Assembly (NCBI GenBank): GCA_023424215.1
Contig: JAFAEC010000093.1
Span: 1 to 9,924 of the forward strand
Direction of reading: 5' to 3'
From: Pseudomonadota bacterium
GTDB lineage: Bacteria; Pseudomonadota; Alphaproteobacteria; Caulobacterales; Caulobacteraceae
Length of the DNA stretch: 9,924 nucleotides
Shown one piece after another: positions 1-5,622 of this stretch. Below the pieces are notes generated by a model. It was given only the letters and a program-made list of their open reading frames with translations. It was not told where the DNA came from and did not search any database. How positions within the stretch are numbered: the stretch's first letter is position 1; the number at the start of each line of letters is the position of its first letter. The position numbers and the translations under genes are program-made.

Positions 1-175
1 GCGCAAAGCCCGCCCAGCTGTCTTCCGTATCGAAATCAACGCCCTGCGCCGTCTCGACGTCCGACGTATGCCAGCCGGCGTCAAGCGCACCGTACCAGCC
101 GTTCGGCTCGGCCGACGCGGCGCCGGCTGCAAGCAGCCCGGCCGTCGCGACACCGGCGAGAAGTTTCACCTTCAT
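1..175 (-). CDS. OmpA-like outer-membrane protein, N-terminal fragment (C-terminus beyond left edge)
   Basis: Reading the minus strand from 175 to the left edge gives about 58 residues without a stop. They begin MKVKLLAG and run through an Ala/Leu-rich hydrophobic core to an AASA-type cleavage site near residue 22, a clear Sec signal peptide. The mature part starts EPNGWYGALDAGWH and continues to an acidic stretch ending in DSWAGFA. A Gly/Trp/Tyr start followed by alternating residues is typical of the first strand of an OmpA-type beta-barrel, and Caulobacterales OmpA-family proteins begin this way. There are two ATGs in tandem (178 and 175). The AGGG ribosome site lies 2 nt before the first and 5 nt before the second, so 175 is preferred. 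The C-terminal OmpA peptidoglycan-binding domain, if present, lies outside the window, so the family call is an inference and only the secreted envelope location is firm. It is divergent from the SDR gene. Confidence 0.72.
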   Translation of the reverse strand, partial: MKVKLLAGVATAGLLAAGAASAEPNGWYGALDAGWHTSDVETAQGVDFDTEDSWAGFA

Positions 176-373
176 CATATCCCTCACACTCAAGGTTGCC
201 CGATTGCCCACGCTTACACGGGGCGGCTCGGGAGGCAGAACCACAATGTACGGTTCCGGTTCCTGCACAATCGATCGAATGCGGCGACTGTGGCGCCGTT
301 TCAACACAAATTCCCGGGCTTTCCCCTTCTGGAACGGGTGCTAGGACTGGGCGGCTCGATCAACTGAGGCGAA
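176..373. other. Divergent intergenic region between the OmpA-like and SDR genes
   Basis: This 198-nt gap must hold promoters for both flanking genes. It is clearly less GC-rich than the genes, with stretches such as ACAATGTA and CAACACAAATT. Besides the GGAAC-type site on the minus strand, the plus strand has GCTAGGAC at 340-347. That is one base away from the Caulobacter housekeeping -10 (GCTANAWC) and about 27 nt before the SDR start, but it has no convincing -35. Plus-strand reading frames here are short and lack coding character, so I call no gene. Confidence 0.45.
239..263 (-). promoter_or_regulatory. Candidate EcfG/SigT-type stress promoter for the OmpA-like gene
   Basis: On the minus strand GGAAC (263-259) is followed after 16 nt by GGTT (242-239). 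The alphaproteobacterial general-stress sigma factor EcfG (SigT in Caulobacter) recognises GGAAC, 16-17 nt, then CGTT, so this differs at one base of the -10. A second GGAAC lies at 257-253. The distance to the ATG at 175 would leave a leader of roughly 50-60 nt. The motif is short and the assignment is an inference. Confidence 0.25.
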
Positions 374-1282
374 ATGGCGATGAAATTCGACGGACGGGTG
401 GCGATCGTCACCGGAGCGGGCGGCGGTCTGGGCCGTGAACACGCGCTGGCGCTGGCGAGGCGCGGCGCGCGGGTGGTGGTCAACGATCTTGGCGGCGCCC
501 GGGACGGCTCCGGCGGTTCGGCCACGGCGGCGGAGGCCGTCGCGGCGGAAATCATCGCCGCCGGCGGCGACGCTATCGCCAGCGCCGCCTCAGTGACGGA
601 CTTCGCTGCGGTAGAAGCGATGGCGGCGGAGGCGATGGACCGCTGGGGCCGCATCGACATCCTGGTCAACAACGCCGGCGTGTTGCGCGACAGGACCTTC
701 GCCAAGATGGAGCTGGACGACTTCCGCTTCGTCCTCGACGTCCATCTGATGGGGGCGGTGAACTGCACCAAGGCGGTGTGGGACATCATGCGCGAGCGGA
801 ACTACGGCCGCATCGTCATGACCACCTCGTCCTCGGGCCTCTACGGCAACTTCGGCCAGTCCAATTACGGCGCGGCGAAGATGGCCCTGGTCGGCCTGAT
901 GCAGACGTTGTCGATCGAAGGCGCCCGGCACGACGTCCGGGTCAACTGCCTGGCCCCGACGGCCCACACGCGGATGACAGAGGATCTCGGCGCCCGCCTG
1001 CCGCTGGAGATGCTGGAGCCGTCGCTGGTCAGTCCGGGCCTGCTGCATCTGGTGAGCGAGGACGCGCCGAGCCGGTGCATTCTCGCCGCCGGGGCGGGCG
1101 GCTTCGAACGCGCCTACATCACCCTGACCCAGGGGGTGCGCATCGTCGGCGACGACGCGCCCGAACAGGTCGCGGCCCGCTTCGACGAGATCTCCGACCG
1201 CACCGGCGAGATCGTGCCCGAAATGGGCGCCGCGCAGGGCTTCATCGAACTGTCCAAGGCGCAGAAGGCGCACGAAGGATAG
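374..1282 (+). CDS. SDR-family (3R)-hydroxyacyl-CoA dehydrogenase-like oxidoreductase
   Basis: This 302-residue short-chain dehydrogenase has a Rossmann fold with the cofactor motif TGAGGGLG (residues 13-20). Asp38, at the end of beta-2 (VVNDLGG), favours NAD(H) over NADP(H). It also has the NNAG motif (99-102), a catalytic Ser in TSSSG (about 151-155) and the YxxxK pair Tyr165/Lys169. NDLGG, NNAGVLRDR, a GLYGNFGQSNYGAAK block and a C-terminal extension past the usual ~250 residues match the dehydrogenase domain of peroxisomal multifunctional enzyme 2 (HSD17B4/Fox2) and its bacterial stand-alone relatives. Those oxidise (3R)-3-hydroxyacyl-CoA to 3-ketoacyl-CoA. The hot-dog hydratase domain of the eukaryotic fusion is absent. 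A thiolase follows 88 nt downstream and would take the 3-ketoacyl-CoA product, supporting a lipid or steroid side-chain role. GAGG lies 4 nt before ATG 374; ATG 380, two codons in, is also possible. The exact substrate cannot be read from the sequence. Confidence 0.88.
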   Translation: MAMKFDGRVAIVTGAGGGLGREHALALARRGARVVVNDLGGARDGSGGSATAAEAVAAEIIAAGGDAIASAASVTDFAAVEAMAAEAMDRWGRIDILVNNAGVLRDRTFAKMELDDFRFVLDVHLMGAVNCTKAVWDIMRERNYGRIVMTTSSSGLYGNFGQSNYGAAKMALVGLMQTLSIEGARHDVRVNCLAPTAHTRMTEDLGARLPLEMLEPSLVSPGLLHLVSEDAPSRCILAAGAGGFERAYITLTQGVRIVGDDAPEQVAARFDEISDRTGEIVPEMGAAQGFIELSKAQKAHEG

Positions 1283-1300
1283 GCTTGGCGGATGCGCGGC

Positions 1301-1323
1301 GAGGCCGATAGGGTGCCGGCCTC
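1301..1323 (+). other. Hairpin in the SDR-thiolase gap
   Basis: GAGGCCG (1301-1307) pairs perfectly with CGGCCTC (1317-1323) across a 9-nt loop in the 88-nt spacer. No T-tract follows, so it is not a standard intrinsic terminator. It may stabilise mRNA ends or modulate read-through into the thiolase, or simply reflect high GC. Confidence 0.3.
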
Positions 1324-1370
1324 CCCGCGCTCCGGACGCGAGCGCCCGCGCCTGAAACAGGATCACGCCG

Positions 1371-2576
1371 ATGTCCCGCGAAGCCGTTATCGTCTCCACC
1401 GCCCGCACCCCGATCGGCCGGGCCTATCGCGGCGCCTTCAACGACACCCAGGCGCAGCAACTGGGCGGCCACGCCATCCGCTACGCCGTTCAGCGGTCCG
1501 GCGTCGATCCGGCCGAGATCGAGGACGTGGTCATGGGCGCGGCCCTGCAGCAGGGCTCGACCGGCACCAACATCGGCCGTCAGGCGGCGCTGGCCGGAGG
1601 TCTCCCGGTCACCACCGCCGGCATGAGCCTCGACCGCCAGTGCGCCTCGGGCCTGATGGCCATCGCCACGGCCGCGAAACAGGTGATCCACGACGGCCAG
1701 GTCGTCGCCGTCGGCGGCGGGCTGGAGTCGATCTCGCTGGTGCAGAACCAGAACATGAACCTGTTCCGCCTGCACGATCCGGAGCTGAAGGCGCTGCATC
1801 CGCACATCTACATGTCGATGCTGGAGACCGCCGAAGTCGTGGCGGAGCGCTACGGCATCGGCCGGGAGGCGCAGGACGAGTACGCCCTGCAGTCGCAGCA
1901 GCGGACGGCGCAGGCGCAGGCCGATGGCCGGCTTGACGCCGAGATCGTGCCGATGACCACCACCATGCAGGTGGTCGACAAGGCCACCGGCCAGGCTTCG
2001 GCGAAACAGGTCACCCTGGCGAAGGACGAGGGCAACCGTCCCGAAACCACGCTCGAGGGCCTGTCGTCGCTGAAGCCCGTGTTCGGCGGCGGCGAGAAGG
2101 TTCAGCAGGGCCGCTTCATCACCGCCGGCAACGCCAGCCAGCTGTCGGACGGGGCCTCGGCCTCGGTGATCATGGAGGCGAAGGAGGCCGAGCGGCGCGG
2201 CCTGCAGCCGCTGGGCGCCTTCCGCGGCATGGCCGTGGCCGGCTGCGAGCCCGACGAAATGGGCATCGGCCCGGTCTTCGCCGTCCCCCGCCTGCTGGAG
2301 CGTCACGGGCTGACGGTCGACGACATCGGCATCTGGGAGCTGAACGAGGCCTTCGCCGTGCAGGTGCTCTACTGCCGCGACCGGCTGGGCATCCCCGACG
2401 ACCGGCTCAACGTCTCCGGCGGCGCCATCTCGATTGGCCACCCCTACGGCATGTCGGGAGCCCGCATGACCGGCCACGTGCTGATCGAGGGCAAGCGCCG
2501 CGGCGCGAAATACGGCGTCGTCACCATGTGCGTCGGCGGCGGGATGGGCGCGGCCGGCCTCATCGAAATCTACTGA
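1371..2576 (+). CDS. Acetyl-CoA C-acyltransferase (thiolase)
   Basis: This is a complete 401-residue thiolase, close to the usual ~390-400. It should cleave 3-ketoacyl-CoA with CoA to give acetyl-CoA plus a shortened acyl-CoA, or run the reverse condensation. All catalytic elements are visible: nucleophile Cys91 in DRQCASGL, the NEAFA block starting at Asn325, His357 in GGAISIGHPYGMSGAR, and the second acid/base Cys387 in TMCVGGGMGAAG. The N-terminus (AVIVSTARTPIGRAYRGAF) is typical. AGGA at 1359-1362 lies 8 nt before the ATG, which supports this start. It follows the SDR gene on the same strand and probably shares its transcript, together covering dehydrogenation and thiolysis. No hydratase or acyl-CoA dehydrogenase gene is in view. 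Sequence alone does not separate a degradative acyltransferase (FadA/FadI type) from a biosynthetic acetyltransferase; the SDR partner favours degradation. The last 30 bases recur just downstream (see the repeat). Confidence 0.92.
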   Translation: MSREAVIVSTARTPIGRAYRGAFNDTQAQQLGGHAIRYAVQRSGVDPAEIEDVVMGAALQQGSTGTNIGRQAALAGGLPVTTAGMSLDRQCASGLMAIATAAKQVIHDGQVVAVGGGLESISLVQNQNMNLFRLHDPELKALHPHIYMSMLETAEVVAERYGIGREAQDEYALQSQQRTAQAQADGRLDAEIVPMTTTMQVVDKATGQASAKQVTLAKDEGNRPETTLEGLSSLKPVFGGGEKVQQGRFITAGNASQLSDGASASVIMEAKEAERRGLQPLGAFRGMAVAGCEPDEMGIGPVFAVPRLLERHGLTVDDIGIWELNEAFAVQVLYCRDRLGIPDDRLNVSGGAISIGHPYGMSGARMTGHVLIEGKRRGAKYGVVTMCVGGGMGAAGLIEIY

Positions 2577-2577
2577 G
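2547..2577 (+). repeat. 31-bp direct repeat, copy 1 (native thiolase 3' end)
   Basis: This is the genuine end of the thiolase gene, encoding GAAGLIEIY and the stop. It is 29/31 identical to 2633-2663, an offset of 86 bp. The differences are at 2555 and 2574, both third codon positions. Confidence 0.85.
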
Positions 2578-2603
2578 ACGTCCAGCCGCGCCCACGCTGG
2601 AAA

Positions 2604-2632
2604 GCGGCCGAACCGCGGTGCGGTTCGGCTGC
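2604..2632. terminator. Strong hairpin between convergent genes (probable bidirectional terminator)
   Basis: GCCGAACCGC (2607-2616) and GCGGTTCGGC (2620-2629) form a perfect 10-bp stem with a 3-nt loop. It extends to 13 bp with one G-T pair, using 2604-2606 and 2630-2632. It sits between the thiolase stop (2576) and the stop of the convergent WYL regulator (2656). There is no T-tract on either side, so termination, if it occurs, would be of the stem-only or Rho-assisted kind. It could also protect 3' ends. Confidence 0.55.
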
Positions 2633-2663
2633 GGCGCGGCGGGCCTCATCGAAATCTATTGAG
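2633..2663 (+). repeat. 31-bp direct repeat, copy 2 (orphan thiolase tail)
   Basis: This matches the last codons of the thiolase at 29 of 31 positions and still reads GAAGLIEIY-stop in one frame, with synonymous GCC to GCG and TAC to TAT changes. It is not joined to any plus-strand gene. Its last bases overlap the final codons of the minus-strand WYL regulator (stop at 2656-2658). It looks like the remnant of a second thiolase or the product of local duplication. Confidence 0.8.
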
Positions 2664-3393
2664 CCCGCTTTTCGGGCGGCAGCCTGCCGGCGGCGATCCA
2701 CGCGGCCTTCTCGGCCTCGATCCTCGCCATCCAGCGGGCGCGCAGCGCGGCGGGCCGCGCCGGGTAGCGCTCGTCGAGGAAGTCGGCGGCGACCACCCGG
2801 TCGGTGCGGAAGGTGCGGAAGTCGTCGCGCATCTCGCACCAGCCGACCAGCAGCCGCGTGGTCTCGCGGTAGCCGACGAGGAAGGGCCAGACCACGCGGC
2901 GGGTCTCGCGCTCCCGCTCGTCTCGATAGAGCAGGGCCAGCTTGCGGCCGGCGTGGATCCAGGCCCGCGCCCGCGCCATGTCCAGCGCCTCGGGCTTGCG
3001 ATCGTCCCACACCGGCGGGCTGGCCACCGCCGGCTCCAGCAGCACCGGCCGCAGCCGCTCCGGCACGGTGGCGGCGATCTTGGCGATCAGGTCCCGCGCG
3101 GCCCTTGCCAGCGCCGGGTCTCCGCGGCCCGCCACCCACTGCGCGCCCAGCACCGCCGCTTCGACCTCGTCGGAGGTCAGCATCAGCGGCGGCATGTCGA
3201 AGCCGCCATCGAGCACATAGCCGACGCCGGCCTCCCCCCGGATCGGGACACGCTGGCCGATCAGGGTGGCGATGTCCCGGTAGATCGAGCGCTTCGACGT
3301 CTCCAGCTCGACGGCGATGGCCTCGGCCGTGACCGGCCGCGACGACCGCCGCAGCACCTGGATGATCTGGAACAGCCGGTCCGCGCGTCTCAT
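2656..3393 (-). CDS. HTH/WYL-domain (YafY-type) transcriptional regulator
   Basis: From ATG 3393 this is a 245-residue regulator. Residues about 3-60 form a winged helix-turn-helix of the HTH_11/DeoR type (RLFQIIQVLRR, then VTAEAIAVELETSKRSIYRD, with the wing GEAGVGYVLD). Residues about 70-125 form the linker and about 140-205 a WYL domain, carrying WPFLVGYRETTRLLVGWCE followed by RDDFRTFRTDR, the signature of the YafY family. WYL domains are thought to sense small ligands or nucleic acid; the ligand here is unknown. An in-frame ATG at 3426 would add 11 residues, but it lies inside the palindromic operator and has no ribosome site, whereas AAGGG lies 7 nt before 3393. The gene is divergent from a GST gene, and regulators of this type usually control themselves and the divergent neighbour, an inference supported by the operator between them. 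It converges with the thiolase. Confidence 0.88.
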   Translation of the reverse strand: MRRADRLFQIIQVLRRSSRPVTAEAIAVELETSKRSIYRDIATLIGQRVPIRGEAGVGYVLDGGFDMPPLMLTSDEVEAAVLGAQWVAGRGDPALARAARDLIAKIAATVPERLRPVLLEPAVASPPVWDDRKPEALDMARARAWIHAGRKLALLYRDERERETRRVVWPFLVGYRETTRLLVGWCEMRDDFRTFRTDRVVAADFLDERYPARPAALRARWMARIEAEKAAWIAAGRLPPEKRAQ

Positions 3394-3400
3394 GCCGCCA

Positions 3401-3405
3401 CCCTT
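3401..3405 (-). promoter_or_regulatory. Ribosome binding site fixing the WYL regulator start
   Basis: AAGGG on the minus strand, 7 nt before ATG 3393. It decides against the upstream in-frame ATG at 3426, which sits within the palindrome. Confidence 0.6.
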
Positions 3406-3414
3406 GCGTACGGT

Positions 3415-3446
3415 TGCTGACAGCATGCTGTCAGCAGGGTGTCAGT
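3415..3446. promoter_or_regulatory. Palindromic operator with an extra half-site (WYL regulator / GST)
   Basis: The half TGCTGACAGCA (3415-3425) is followed directly by its exact reverse complement (3426-3436), a perfect 22-bp palindrome. A further TGTCAG at 3440-3445 repeats the TGTCAG at 3429-3434 exactly 11 bp on, about one helical turn, placing both on one face of the DNA. The block is 22 nt before the regulator start and about 80 nt before the GST start. It is a natural autoregulatory operator for the divergent pair, but binding by this regulator is an inference. Confidence 0.65.
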
Positions 3447-3526
3447 AGTCAATCCCGGTCGACGGCGAGGGCGCTCAGGCAGCGAACGACCGCGTCGCCA
3501 GCGAACCCCTCAACCGGAGAGACACC

Positions 3527-4141
3527 ATGCTGACCCTGTTCCACGCCCCGCAATCGCGCTCCGACCGCATCGTCTGGCTGCTGGAGGAGATCGGCGCGCC
3601 GTACGAGATCGAGTACGTCGACATCTTTCGCGCCCTGTCGGGAACCGGGAAGCCCGATCCGGCCAACCCTCACCCCGACGGCAAGGTCCCGGCCCTGCTC
3701 CACGACGGCGCGCTGGTGACGGAGTCGGCGGCCATCGCCCTGTACCTCACCGACCTGTTCCCGAAGGCGAACCTCGGCGCCGCCGCCGGCTCGCCGGAGC
3801 GGGCGGCCTATCTGACCTGGCTGGCGTGGACCGCCGGCGAAATGGAGCCGGCCTACTGGAGCCGGATCAGGGGGGAGACCGAGGCCGATCCGCTGGCCCG
3901 CAAGCGCTACGACGCGGTCAACGCCCGCATCCTCCGCGCGCTCGAGCACGGCCCCTGGCTCATGGGGCACCGCTTCACGGCCGTGGACGTCATGGTCGGC
4001 TCGGCCATGCTGTGGGGTCGTGAGTTCGCGCCGGCGAGCCCGGTTCTGGACAGCTGGCTGGCGCGGCTCTCCGAACGGCCGGGCGCCCTGCTCGCGGCGG
4101 CGAAGGACGGCGCTCCGCCCCCGCTGGCCGAGGTAGCCTGA
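3527..4141 (+). CDS. Glutathione S-transferase family protein
   Basis: This 204-residue cytosolic GST is of usual length. The N-terminal thioredoxin-like domain (about 1-78) begins LTLFHAPQSRSDRIVWLLEE, with Ser10 or Ser12 as the likely glutathione-activating residue in place of Tyr. It continues to GKVPAL with the cis-proline at Pro55 and the glutathione-gamma-glutamyl contact TES (Glu66-Ser67). The all-helical C-terminal domain (about 88-190) carries the folding motif RFTAVDVMVG (149-158, N-capping box). It should conjugate glutathione to, or reduce, electrophiles; no substrate can be assigned. GGAGAG lies 5 nt before the ATG. It is divergent from the WYL regulator across the palindromic operator, which suggests induction by whatever that regulator senses. 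Its stop codon is one base from the stop of the convergent otsA. Confidence 0.88.
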   Translation: MLTLFHAPQSRSDRIVWLLEEIGAPYEIEYVDIFRALSGTGKPDPANPHPDGKVPALLHDGALVTESAAIALYLTDLFPKANLGAAAGSPERAAYLTWLAWTAGEMEPAYWSRIRGETEADPLARKRYDAVNARILRALEHGPWLMGHRFTAVDVMVGSAMLWGREFAPASPVLDSWLARLSERPGALLAAAKDGAPPPLAEVA

Positions 4142-4142
4142 A

Positions 4143-5567
4143 TCAGGCGGCGCGGGCGGCGCCGGAGTCGTCGCCGTCCGCGGGCCGCTCGACGGCGCGC
4201 AGGCAGGCGACGAAGTCGTCGCGCCAGACGCCCACGTCGGTGTCGCGCACCACCTGCATCAGCGACGCCCATTTCCGCTTGCGCTCCTCCAGCGGCATGG
4301 TCAGGGCGCGCTTGATCGCGTCGGACAGCTCCTCGCGGCTGAACGGATTGACCAGCAGGGCCTCGCCCATCTGCTCGGCGGCGCCGGCGAAGCGCGACAG
4401 GATCAGCACCCCCGGGTCTTCGGGGTTCTGGGCCGCCACATATTCCTTCGCGACCAGGTTCATGCCGTCGCGCAGCGGCGTGACCAGCCCGACCCGCGCC
4501 GCGCGATAGATGCCGGCCAGCTGGTCGCGGCGATAGGTGCGGTTCAGGTAGCGGATCGGCTGCCAGTCCATTTCGGCGTACTCGCCGTTGATCCGCCCGG
4601 CGAGGGCGTCGAGCCGGGCGCGGATGTCCTGGTAGGCGTCGACGTCGTCGCGGCTGATCGGCGTCACCTGCAGCAGGAAGACCTCGCCGCGCATGTCGGG
4701 ATTGTCGGCGAGAAATTGCTCGTAGCCGAGCAACCGCTGCTCAAGCCCTTTCGAGTAGTCGAGCCGGTCCACGCCGACGATCATCGAGCGGAAGGCCGAG
4801 GAGGCCGCCATCCGGTCGTAGGTGCGGGTCCCGAGCGTCGAGTTCCGCGCCGCGAGGAAGCCTTCGACGTCGATGCCGATGGGGAAGACGCCGGTCTGCA
4901 CCGTGCGGCCGAAGGCCTCGAGCGCGTCGTTGGGCAGCAGCCGTCCGTTGACGCTCGGCTCCGAGGCCACGTAGTCGCGGAACAGGTCCAGCCACTCCCG
5001 GGTGTGGAAGCCCAGCAGGTCGTAGTCGAACATCGATTCGACCAGCCGCCGATGATACGGCAGGGTCACCAGCAGCTGCCGCGCCGGCCATGGCGTGTGC
5101 AGGAAGAAGCCGATGCGGTTGCGGATCCCCAGACGCCGCAGGTCTCGGGCCAGCGGGATCATGTGATAATCGTGGATCCAGATGATGTCGCTCGGCTGGA
5201 TCAGCGGCGCCAGCACCTCGGCGAAGCGGGCGTTGGTGCGCTCGTAGCCCTCCCCGTAGGACCGCTCGTACTCGGTCAGGTCGATGCGGTGATGGAACAG
5301 CGGCCACAGCGTCTTGTTGGCGTAGCCGTTGTAGTACTCCTCGACATCCTGCGCCTCGAGATCGACCAGGGCGACGGTGACGCCGGCGCGATCCTCGATG
5401 TGCGCCTTCGGCACGAAGGTCTCGACGGTCTCGCCGGACCAGCCGAACCACAGGCCGTCGTATTTGCGCAGGGCCGCCGACAGGGCCATGGCCAGGCCGC
5501 CGGCGGACCCGGCCGCCGGATCCTTCGGGGCGGACACGCGATTGGAGACGACGATCAGGCGGCTCAT
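4143..5567 (-). CDS. otsA: Alpha,alpha-trehalose-6-phosphate synthase (UDP-forming)
   Basis: This 474-residue GT20 glycosyltransferase, the same size class as E. coli OtsA, joins UDP-glucose and glucose-6-phosphate to give trehalose-6-phosphate. It opens MSRLIVVSNRVSAPK, with Arg10 and the Gly-Gly loop at 23-24 that contact substrate. It also has WPLFHHR (88-94), HDYH with Asp133, FFLHTPWPA with His157, and VDRLDYSKGLEQR with Arg268/Lys273, equivalent to E. coli Arg262/Lys267 that hold the UDP-glucose diphosphate. TPLRDGMNLVAKEY (363-376) carries the UDP-binding acidic residues Asp367 and Glu375. The C-terminal tail (about 460-474) is Ala/Asp-rich and probably disordered. It has no fused phosphatase domain, which fits the separate otsB upstream. 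It is the last gene of the minus-strand otsB-GH15-otsA set, 55 nt after the GH15 stop, with an AGGA site just before the ATG. It converges with GST at a one-base gap. Confidence 0.96.
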   Translation of the reverse strand: MSRLIVVSNRVSAPKDPAAGSAGGLAMALSAALRKYDGLWFGWSGETVETFVPKAHIEDRAGVTVALVDLEAQDVEEYYNGYANKTLWPLFHHRIDLTEYERSYGEGYERTNARFAEVLAPLIQPSDIIWIHDYHMIPLARDLRRLGIRNRIGFFLHTPWPARQLLVTLPYHRRLVESMFDYDLLGFHTREWLDLFRDYVASEPSVNGRLLPNDALEAFGRTVQTGVFPIGIDVEGFLAARNSTLGTRTYDRMAASSAFRSMIVGVDRLDYSKGLEQRLLGYEQFLADNPDMRGEVFLLQVTPISRDDVDAYQDIRARLDALAGRINGEYAEMDWQPIRYLNRTYRRDQLAGIYRAARVGLVTPLRDGMNLVAKEYVAAQNPEDPGVLILSRFAGAAEQMGEALLVNPFSREELSDAIKRALTMPLEERKRKWASLMQVVRDTDVGVWRDDFVACLRAVERPADGDDSGAARAA

Positions 5568-5622
5568 GGCTTCCTAACCCCGGAAGCCGCCCGGAGGTCC
5601 CATGGCGCTGTGCGGACGGCGC

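Noticed and set aside
68..438. Short plus-strand frames of 99 and 80 codons around the OmpA/SDR gap.
   Set aside because: They run antisense to a signal-peptide-bearing gene or overlap the SDR start, lack ribosome sites and show no coding character.
1242..2477. A 411-codon minus-strand open frame antisense to the thiolase.
   Set aside because: The thiolase on the other strand has all catalytic residues. The antisense translation is His/Gly/Ala-rich without motifs.
2663..2677. A GCCCG-CTTTT-CGGGC hairpin near the thiolase 3' side, read as an intrinsic terminator.
   Set aside because: It lies inside the last codons of the WYL regulator, has only a 5-bp stem, and its T-run is in the loop, not after the stem. 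The 2604-2632 hairpin is a better candidate.
2659..3420. A 253-codon plus-strand open frame antisense to the WYL regulator.
   Set aside because: The minus-strand frame has clear HTH and WYL domains. The antisense product is Pro/Arg/His-rich, as expected from a GC shadow.
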